Source: Deltaproteobacteria bacterium HGW-Deltaproteobacteria-15
Lineage (GTDB): Bacteria > Desulfobacterota > DSM-4660 > Desulfatiglandales > HGW-15
Length of the DNA: 64,000 nt
Direction of reading: 5' to 3'
Assembly (NCBI GenBank): GCA_002840535.1
Contig: PHBH01000014.1
Span: 1 to 64,000, forward strand
The notes under the pieces are model-generated. The model did no database searches. It saw nothing but the letters and a program-made list of their open reading frames with translations, and was not told the DNA's origin. Positions 7,558-13,187 of this stretch are shown piece by piece. The position numbers and the translations under genes are program-made. Each line of letters starts with the position of its first letter. The stretch's first letter is position 1.

Positions 7558-7620
7558 GGCCAACAGTTAAGATTGTAAACGGAGTGATGCCGTTTTCATT
7601 CCGGTTACAATCTGTTGAAC
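7558..7620 (-). other. attC-like site interrupted at its outer edge by the IS91 element
   Basis: The cores are GGCCAAC (7558-7564) and GTTGAAC (7614-7620). The arms AGTTAAGATTGTAAACGGA and TCCGGTTACAATCTGTTGAACT pair almost perfectly. The IS91 element begins right after the terminal GAAC, so the cassette this site belonged to has been cut away from it. Confidence 0.75.
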
Positions 7621-7631
7621 TGAACCGCTTC
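7610..7631 (+). repeat. inverted terminal repeat, left copy
   Basis: Twenty-two bases that recur inverted at 10072-10093 with one mismatch. The left copy overlaps the end of the attC-like site and the GAAC target. An inner pair of 15-bp inverted repeats (CAATTGAATAGCGTT at about 7704-7718, its complement at about 10023-10037) adds to the symmetry. Confidence 0.8.
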
Positions 7632-7864
7632 CACCCCGGGGCTATGGGCTTTCAATCGCCCCTTCTTTTATTAGGTTGATCCTACCGAGCGGCCTGTCCA
7701 ATGGCAATTGAATAGCGTTCTGAGAGCAAAGCACTGGAGAGCGATGCCGTGAGGTCTCTCACGGGAAGATTCGGAGCTATGGATTTCTGGAAAGAGCATA
7801 CTCTCCCTATGCCGACAATCGGGTCCGTGAGGCAGGCGATGGATTTCAGCGGCACAGGTCATCA

Positions 7865-9043
7865 TCATGGAGCGAGCGGAAGCGCGGATGGGTTGAGGAC
7901 CTCCTTCAACACCATCATCCCCTTGCCGCAGTATGGGCAGATCCGGGGGTCGTTGCCGGTTACCCTAGTCAGGAGGTCCTGCCACGACTCCCTTTTCTTT
8001 TCTCCTTTTTCACGCCGGCAATCGACGCCGAGAAGCCTCCTGCACTGGTTCATCTTGCTCTTCCTGCTCCGGTTACTCAGGATGCCATAGTGGCGGATCT
8101 TTACGAAGCCGTCAGGAAGGACATGGAGAAGAAAGCGCCGGATGAACTCGGAAGCATCGAGAGTCATCGGCTTGATCCTATCGTCATCCCTGCGGTCACG
8201 GTAGAGAAAGGTGACCTTCCCGCTTTCGAGCTTTATCAGCCTACCATTGGAGATCGCTACCCGGTGCGTGTAACGGCCCAGGTACTCCATCACCATTTCG
8301 GCATTGCGGAATGGGGGTTTGCAGTAGACTTCCCATTCCTTGCTGTAGAGATTCCGAAGCACGCCCTTGAAAGCGCTCTTCTCTTTGAGGTGGGCAATCT
8401 TGCCGGGGAAGAGCAGCCGGCCCTTCTGATGAGCCTCCTTCAGGTGAGCCAAAAATTTTCCACGGAATAACCTCGACAGGACCTTCACGGGAAGGAAGAA
8501 CTCGCCCTTGCAGGAGACCCATCGACGCCCATCCATGGACAGCCCACCCCCTGTCACAATACAATGCAGATGGGGATGATCGATCAGGGCTTGGCTCCAG
8601 GTGTGCAGCACCGCAATGAGGCCCACCTCCGCTCTCAGGTGCCGGGCATCTTCCGTCAGCTCCTTAACGGTCTCCCAGGCAGCGCGAAAAAGAATCGAAT
8701 ATGCCACCGCCTGGTTTCTCAGACACAGGGCTCTCAAGGCTTCAGGAAGGGTGAAGACCACGTGAAAGTAATGGATGGGAAGGATGTCCTCTTTCCTTGC
8801 CTCCAGCCACCGCTCCCTATCCAGCCCCTGGCATTTGGGGCAGTGGCGGTTTCGGCAGGAGTTATACGAGATCCGTACTCGACCACAATGGTCGCACTCA
8901 TCCTTATGGCCCCCGAGCTCGGCCGTGCGGCAGATCTCGATGGCTCTCATCGCACGCCGATGCCTTGCATGCAGCTTATAGGCATTTCGATAATCCGGAC
9001 CGTGGGCACGAAAGACATCGGCTACTTCAAGGCGCCCTTGCAT
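7865..9043 (-). CDS. IS91-family rolling-circle transposase
   Basis: A 392-aa transposase. The N-terminal zinc-binding domain has DECDHCGRVRISYNSCRNRHCPKCQG (residues about 48-73). The HUH metal-binding motif follows as DHPHLHCIVTGGG near 155, and the catalytic Tyr region is MEYLGRYTHRVAISN near 268. The C-terminus has a CPYCGKGMM pair. Length and order match IS801/IS91-type enzymes, which nick one strand and transpose by rolling-circle replication. The gene starts 9 nt after the stop of the tyrosine recombinase and is probably co-transcribed with it. It looks intact. Confidence 0.92.
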   Translation of the reverse strand: MQGRLEVADVFRAHGPDYRNAYKLHARHRRAMRAIEICRTAELGGHKDECDHCGRVRISYNSCRNRHCPKCQGLDRERWLEARKEDILPIHYFHVVFTLPEALRALCLRNQAVAYSILFRAAWETVKELTEDARHLRAEVGLIAVLHTWSQALIDHPHLHCIVTGGGLSMDGRRWVSCKGEFFLPVKVLSRLFRGKFLAHLKEAHQKGRLLFPGKIAHLKEKSAFKGVLRNLYSKEWEVYCKPPFRNAEMVMEYLGRYTHRVAISNGRLIKLESGKVTFLYRDRRDDDRIKPMTLDASEFIRRFLLHVLPDGFVKIRHYGILSNRSRKSKMNQCRRLLGVDCRREKGEKKRESWQDLLTRVTGNDPRICPYCGKGMMVLKEVLNPSALPLAP

Positions 9044-9052
9044 CGGGAGCCT

Positions 9053-9907
9053 CTAAGGGGTCGGCTTCGGATCGTCCTTCGTGTGATCGCTCGGGCTCTT
9101 TATCTTCCCGATCTCTTTCCCGGCAATGTGCAGATACACCGAAGTGGTCCCGGCGCTCTTGTGCCCCAAAAGGCGCTGGATGTAATAGAGATCGGTTCCC
9201 GACTCCAGCAGATGAGTGGCGAAGCAGTGCCTAAGCGTGTGTACCGATGCCTTCTTTTTGATCCCGGCTTTTCGAAGAGACGCACTGAACGCCTTCTGAA
9301 CACAGGAGATGCTAACAGGTTCTGAGCCACTCACGCTCGGGAACAACCAATCCTCGGGCCGATATGCCTTCCAGTAGGTGCGCAGCAGCTCCAGATTCCT
9401 CTCACCCAGCAGGGTATAACGGTCCTTCAGCCCTTTTCCCTCACTGACTCGGATCATCATCCGCTTGCTGTCAATGTCGCGCACCTTCAGACGAGTCGCC
9501 TCGCCCACCCTCAATCCGGCCGAATAGATCGTCATGAGGATCGCACGCTGCTTGAGGTTCTTCGTGGCTAAAAAGATCGCTTCCACATCCTCCCTGCTCA
9601 GCACCCAGGGAAGTCTCTTATGCTGTTTCGTGCGCGGAATCCTTGCATGGTTCCATTGCTTCTGAAGTGTGTGTTCGAAGAGGAACTTCAGCGCACTATA
9701 ACTCTGACTGATCACGGCACGAGACGCCTTCCGCGCTTCCACAAGGTAATACAGATACTCCCGGATCTCGTCATCACTCAATTCGGCCGGCGATTTGCCG
9801 AAGTGGGCGGCGATGGCCTTCATGGCCCCCACATAGCAAGAGATGGTCTTTGGGCTCAGCCCCTTCAGCCTCATGTCCATTACCATTTGGTCCCTCAATT
9901 TTCCCAT
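9053..9907 (-). CDS. tyrosine recombinase of the IS91 element
   Basis: A 284-aa site-specific recombinase of the XerC/D-phage integrase superfamily. The N-terminal SAM-like core-binding domain (about 1-85) contains LSPKTISCYVGAM. Catalytic residues are visible: Arg in SAGLRVGEATRL, His-x-x-Arg in HTLRHCFATHLL, His in LLGHKSAGTTS and the Tyr nucleophile in VYLHI. The start was set to the ATG at 9907 with AAAGGAGG upstream; that ribosome-binding site can be masked by an upstream inverted repeat. It is tandem with the transposase. It lacks the extra patch of integron integrases, so it is not the missing IntI. Confidence 0.88.
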   Translation of the reverse strand: MGKLRDQMVMDMRLKGLSPKTISCYVGAMKAIAAHFGKSPAELSDDEIREYLYYLVEARKASRAVISQSYSALKFLFEHTLQKQWNHARIPRTKQHKRLPWVLSREDVEAIFLATKNLKQRAILMTIYSAGLRVGEATRLKVRDIDSKRMMIRVSEGKGLKDRYTLLGERNLELLRTYWKAYRPEDWLFPSVSGSEPVSISCVQKAFSASLRKAGIKKKASVHTLRHCFATHLLESGTDLYYIQRLLGHKSAGTTSVYLHIAGKEIGKIKSPSDHTKDDPKPTP

Positions 9908-9911
9908 GACG

Positions 9912-9972
9912 TGCCTCCTTTCAAAATGTTTGATGTTCACAACAAAGAACATCGGCTCAAAGAAAGGAGGCA
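9912..9972 (-). promoter_or_regulatory. hairpin that can sequester the recombinase ribosome-binding site
   Basis: TGCCTCCTTTC (9912-9922) and GAAAGGAGGCA (9962-9972) are an 11-bp perfect inverted repeat, with a nested GATGTTC/GAACATC pair between them. In the minus-strand transcript the AAAGGAGG Shine-Dalgarno of the recombinase would be paired with the upstream CCTCCTTT. Such a fold would limit translation from read-through transcripts, a known strategy in other IS elements. Confidence 0.6.
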
Positions 9973-10071
9973 GTCACAGGTGCAAGGAATGGACACACAT
10001 CGTCACTGCGCTCACCACAGAAACGCTATTCAATTGTCAAAGAACAATGCGCCTCAACAACAGGCCGCCAC

Positions 10072-10093
10072 GAAGCGGTTTAGTTCAACAGAT
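10072..10093 (-). repeat. inverted terminal repeat, right copy
   Basis: The reverse complement of 7610-7631 with a single G/A difference. It defines the probable right limit of the inserted 2.5-kb unit. Confidence 0.8.
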
Positions 10094-10264
10094 ACTAGAC
10101 AGAAAACACTTATCAGAACCCGGAGATTCTACCTTAAGGTCTTGGAATAAGCTGGCTTCGTCGCAAAAAGCCGGCTCTGATATAGGAATTTCTGCCTAGC
10201 ATAATAACGGTTTCGAAGCGCAAGATCCCAAAAATACATGGATTTGCCCATTCTTCTCAGAAAG
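10094..10264. other. spacer between IS91 end and intI remnant
   Basis: A 171-bp stretch without an ORF. It includes AGCTGGCTTCGTCGCAAAAAGCCGGCT-like short hairpins. An attI site could have been here if the integrase and cassettes were co-directional, but I see no defined attI signature. Confidence 0.3.
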
Positions 10265-10370
10265 TCATCTATGCGCCGGACTCTTTACCGAGAGGCCGGG
10301 TCTGTTTAAAACGTGCGTATAGATCATGGTGGTAGCAACATTGGCATGCCCAAGGAGTTCCTGGACCGTG
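10265..10370 (-). pseudogene. intI: 3' remnant of an integron integrase gene
   Basis: The last 34 codons of an integron-type tyrosine recombinase. The peptide [20 protein letters not shown] continues as [14 protein letters not shown]-stop and matches the end of IntI proteins, including the Tyr nucleophile in MIYTHVLNR and the catalytic GHANV His. Upstream of codon -34 the frame stays open but no longer resembles an integrase, so about 290 codons are missing. It faces the same way as the cassette genes, with its 3' end toward the array, as in the less common co-directional integrons. A 31-bp near-palindrome lies 15 bp beyond the breakpoint. Confidence 0.8.
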
Positions 10371-10384
10371 TCCCAAAAAGAAGA

Positions 10385-10415
10385 AACCCCATTCTCATGC
10401 ATGAGAAATAGGGTT
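10385..10415. repeat. 31-bp near-perfect palindrome at the intI breakpoint
   Basis: The arms AACCCC-ATTCTCATG and CATGAGAA-TAGGGTT mirror each other with two mismatches around a central ATGCAT. It lies just outside the surviving intI 3' end and may mark the rearrangement that removed the rest of the gene. Confidence 0.7.
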
Positions 10416-10542
10416 CGGGAGTCTCGATTCATGGCTTCATCTCCGTTGGGGTGAACAGATAGAGCCCGGATTTCTGCGCAGATTACAACTCTCGCCAATT
10501 CTGTCAAGCAATTTCGAGGGTTATCCTTCGCTAGTTCACGCT

Positions 10543-11110
10543 AGTTCAGAGTTCCGAGTTCAGAGTTCTGAGTTCAAGGCTCAAGGTTCCAGTTCCGAGA
10601 AGCGCATGGCGCATGGCGACAGAGGGCAGGGAAAGCCGAAGGAAGAGGGACGACCGCTGCGCTGGGACGAAGGACGCGGAAAGAAAGAGAACAGAAGACA
10701 GAAGACGGATGACAGAGCAGCAAAATACGCATAGGGCAAGCGCATGGCAACAGAGATCAGGAAAGACGAGGGAGGTGGGACGACCGCTTCGCTAGGACGA
10801 AGGACGCTGAAAGAAAGAGATCAGGGACAGAAGACAGAGCAGCAAAAAGCGCATGGCGAAGCCGAGAGCCGGAGATCTGTCGAGCAGAGATCAGAAGTCA
10901 GAGGTCGGAGATCAGGAAAAGCCGAGGGAGGTGGGACGACCGCTTCGCTGGGACGAGGGACGCGGAAAGAAAGAGAACAGAAGACAGAAGACGGATGACA
11001 GAGCAGCAAAAGACAGGGCAAAAGCAAAACAGACAAGAGAAATCTCATCTGTGAAATCTGTGTAATCTGTGGATCTCCTTCTTTTTGAAATCTGTTTAAT
11101 TTGTGAATTT
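10543..11110. repeat. intergenic repeat region with heptamer arrays
   Basis: No gene is seen here. It starts with a 7-bp-period array (AGTTCCG, AGTTCAG, AGTTCTG, AGTTCAA; 10543-10599). Three copies of an about 90-bp repeat follow (10631-10725, 10761-10846, 10917-11010), each ending in a second heptamer theme (AGAACAG AAGACAG AAGACGG ATGACAG). A third theme (AGATCAG AAGTCAG AGGTCGG) is at 10887-10919, and a 9-bp theme (AATCTGTGT-like) at 11043-11110. Confidence 0.85.
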
Positions 11111-11205
11111 TTCTTTCCCTACCTTGCCCATAGGAATTAGGCATAGTATTCTTGGCGCAAGTTGCAGGGTTAGAGCTGTGCATTTCAGTAACAAGGAGGG
11201 AGATA

Positions 11206-12018
11206 GTGAAGAAGATCAGCCCGATTCTTATGTCCCTGATTGGTGTCGCACTGTTTCTCATGGGGGGACTCTGGTTCCTGACCAAGAGCAACGCCGAATC
11301 GTTCCTGGTGGGAAAGGTCAACGGCGAGGGAATCTCCCGAAAAGAGTTCGCGGCAAGGGTCGATAGGGTCATGAAATCCTATGGCAACCCGAAAGGACTT
11401 CTCCAAGGGCAACAGGGAGATGAAGCCTTGGGCCGGATCAGGGACGAGGTGCTCGATGAGATGATCGTTGAAAAATTCCTTCTCCAGGGCGCAAAGAAGG
11501 CGGGCTTTGCCACGGCGCCGGAGGATGAAGTCGCCAGGCAGGTCGAAGAGATCAAGAAGATGAGCGGCCTCTCTGAGCCTGAACTGGAAAACCGGCTGGG
11601 CTTAAAGCTGCCCGATCTGAAAGCGGAGATCTCGGATCGTTGGGCCATTTCACAGTACATCGAAAAGGACGTCCTGAAGGACAACCCTGAAGATCGCGAG
11701 CTCTTTTTCCAGAAATGGCTCGCCGATTCAATGCAGAAGGCCAAAATTGAGAAGTTTGCAAACCGGATTCAAACTGCCAGGGCCTCCTGTTGCGCGCCCG
11801 GCGGCAGCTGCGGCACGGGCAAATCCCCGGGCGCTGAATTGGACGTGGAGAAGGATGCCAGGGAAAAGGGTCTCGAGTATTACGAGAAGAAGACCGGGAA
11901 GAACGGTGCAGAAGCGCGGGTGACCGACTACGGGTGCCACATGCAGGTAGATATTGTGGAAAACGGGGAAGTCGTTCTGTCGCTCTCGTATATTCAGGGA
12001 GTCGTCCAGGAAAGTTAG
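11206..12018 (+). CDS. SurA N-terminal-like periplasmic protein with Cys-rich tail
   Basis: A 270-aa protein. A hydrophobic N-terminus (ILMSLIGVALFLMGGLWFLT) anchors or exports it. Residues about 30-180 match the SurA N-terminal chaperone domain (VNGEGISRKEFAARVDRVMK, LDEMIVEKFLLQGAKKAG, LKAEISDRWAISQYIEKDVL), but the parvulin PPIase domain is absent. It is replaced by a segment with CCAPGGSCGTG (near 193-203) and a compact C-terminal domain with DYGCHMQVDIVENGEVVLSLSY. The Cys cluster suggests metal or redox chemistry. The start is GTG at 11206 with AAGGAGGGAGATA upstream. It stands alone, followed by hairpin-rich DNA. Confidence 0.75.
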   Translation: MKKISPILMSLIGVALFLMGGLWFLTKSNAESFLVGKVNGEGISRKEFAARVDRVMKSYGNPKGLLQGQQGDEALGRIRDEVLDEMIVEKFLLQGAKKAGFATAPEDEVARQVEEIKKMSGLSEPELENRLGLKLPDLKAEISDRWAISQYIEKDVLKDNPEDRELFFQKWLADSMQKAKIEKFANRIQTARASCCAPGGSCGTGKSPGAELDVEKDAREKGLEYYEKKTGKNGAEARVTDYGCHMQVDIVENGEVVLSLSYIQGVVQES

Positions 12019-12077
12019 CAGCTAAGAAGATTTCACCGCCCCGCTTCCCAGGCGCAGAGATCGCAGAGGGTGTTTGT

Positions 12078-12138
12078 TTTTGACTTGCAGGCGGTACGTC
12101 CCGTGTATTTGCGCGGGAGAGACGACTGCAAGTCAAAA
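12078..12138. terminator. hairpin downstream of the SurA-like gene
   Basis: TTTTGACTTGCAG (12078-12090) and CTGCAAGTCAAAA (12126-12138) form a 13-bp perfect inverted repeat around a smaller GC-rich fold. It lies 60 bp after the stop codon and could end transcription, though there is no clean T-tract. Confidence 0.45.
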
Positions 12139-12150
12139 GAAAGCCTCCTC

Positions 12151-12312
12151 CACTGCTTACTGCCTATCGTAGCGGAGCGAAGATCCCGTGTGTCGTTTCG
12201 CGGGTCGGAGCGTAGCGTAGATCCCGTGTATTCTTCGCGGGGACTGCTCACTGCTCACTGCTTATCGTAGCAGAGCGGAGATCCCGTGTGTCGTTTCGCG
12301 GGACTACTCACT
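12151..12312. repeat. repeat block with heptamer words, inverted relative to 18.42-18.56 kb
   Basis: It contains CACTGCTTACTGCC and ACTGCTCACTGCTCACTGCTT (7-bp period) interleaved with a unit carrying ATCCCGTGTGTCGTTTCGCGGG. The part at 12251-12302 is nearly identical, inverted, to 18511-18562 (about three differences in 52 bp). Confidence 0.85.
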
Positions 12313-12735
12313 CTTCCCAGCATCCCCCATCACCTGGACGTGGATTTTTCTGTTTCTTGGACGGTTGTCATGGTCGATGACCACGATCTGCTGCCAGGTG
12401 CCGAGCAGCAGTTTACCATCCACCACAGGCACGCTCATGCCCGGCCCCATGAGGGTCGCCCTCAGGTGCGAAAAGCCGTTGTCATCCCCCCATGTCTGGG
12501 AATGGCGGCTCGGCCGAGAACTCGGGATGAGTTTCTCCATTTCGTCTCTCAAATCTTCCACCAGCGCGGGTTCGTACTCTATGGTGGAAACAGAGGCGGT
12601 GGACCCTATCACGAATATGTGCGCCAGTCCCTGCCCGATCCCCGACTGGGATACGATGCTCTCCACCTCTTGGGTAACGTCCTTCACGTCGGAGAATCCT
12701 TTGGTTTTGAGGGAAAAACCTTTTCCGAAAACCAT
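12304..12735 (-). CDS. YjbQ (UPF0047) family protein
   Basis: A 143-aa protein with the full YjbQ signature: GSTASVSTIEYEPALVEDL in the first half, then HSQTWGDDNGFSHLRATLMG and GTWQQIVVIDHDNRPRNRKI near the end. The family folds as a compact beta-rich enzyme; members have weak thiamine-phosphate-synthase activity reported, and the physiological role is unclear. The ATG has GGAGG upstream. It is monocistronic, lying between repeat-rich spacers and read toward the SurA-like gene. The family assignment is firm and the function is not. Confidence 0.9.
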   Translation of the reverse strand: MVFGKGFSLKTKGFSDVKDVTQEVESIVSQSGIGQGLAHIFVIGSTASVSTIEYEPALVEDLRDEMEKLIPSSRPSRHSQTWGDDNGFSHLRATLMGPGMSVPVVDGKLLLGTWQQIVVIDHDNRPRNRKIHVQVMGDAGKSE

Positions 12736-13187
12736 CTGCCAATGCCTCCATAAGATAAAGAGTGTCTCTCGCCCGCTTCGCTAGAGATCTCAGAGTCACA
12801 GAGAGAAGAGGGTTAATTGTCCTGTTTTTTTGAATCAAAAAACAGGACAAGCTTCAGCTCCTTCGGAGCATGCAAACGGTTCCGGGCATGCCGGCACTTA
12901 CTCTGTGGCTCTGCGGGCTCTGTGAGAAATAATCCTCTTTTTTCCACAATACCGGATTTTTCTCTTCATCCGGAAGCGTATTCTCGACGTACACCCTTCC
13001 GGCGCCGAATCTGCTATACTGCGCACAGGGAAGGGATTTTCCAACCATTGTGAGGCAGGCGCTTGATTCGGGAGCGTTTTTGCGATAGTGAATAGATCGT
13101 CCTTGTCGAAACCCCCCTCTCAAGTCTCTTCAGGGAACCGATAGAGTCCGGCAAAAGGCTCGATCTGCAGCTCAGGAGCGTTTTTTG
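12736..13187. other. spacer upstream of the AspRS-GatC gene
   Basis: A 450-bp stretch without a convincing gene. It holds short repeated words (CTCTGTGGCTCTGCGGGCTCTGTGAG at 12900-12926) and a 14-bp perfect hairpin (12817-12850). I cannot point to a convincing -35/-10 pair for the downstream operon. Confidence 0.6.
12817..12850. terminator. bidirectional-looking hairpin
   Basis: TTGTCCTGTTTTTT (12817-12830) pairs perfectly with AAAAAACAGGACAA (12837-12850) across a 6-base loop. The A/T-rich stem top could act as an intrinsic terminator on either strand or be a repeat. It lies upstream of both yjbQ (minus) and aspS-gatC (plus). Confidence 0.5.

Larger units (their letters stand above)
7621..10093 (-). 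mobile_element. IS91-family element carrying a tyrosine recombinase
   Basis: About 2.5 kb containing a rolling-circle transposase and a tyrosine recombinase, both on the minus strand. The left (3', ori-like) end directly follows GAAC, the complement of the GTTC target known for IS91 elements. A GGGGC...GCCCC hairpin-forming stretch lies just inside (about 7637-7668). The right limit is placed at the inverted repeat ending at 10093, but the true ter end is not certain. Symmetric ends are not typical of IS91, so the repeats may have another origin. Confidence 0.65.

Noticed and set aside
7671-7868. 65-codon minus-strand ORF at the left end of the IS91 element
   Set aside because: No ribosome-binding site or motif; it overlaps the ori-like end and the transposase tail.
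9053-9907. The tyrosine recombinase as the integron integrase
   Set aside because: It lacks the IntI-specific insertion and ends VYLHI rather than MIYTHVLNR; it belongs with the IS91 transposase, and a separate intI remnant exists.
10094-10264. attI site between the IS91 end and the intI remnant
   Set aside because: It is the right place for a co-directional integron, but no simple-site signature could be defined by eye.
10631-11010. Possible CRISPR array
   Set aside because: Three imperfect copies of about 90 bp with unequal spacing and no cas genes; the repeats and the parts between them are not of CRISPR form.
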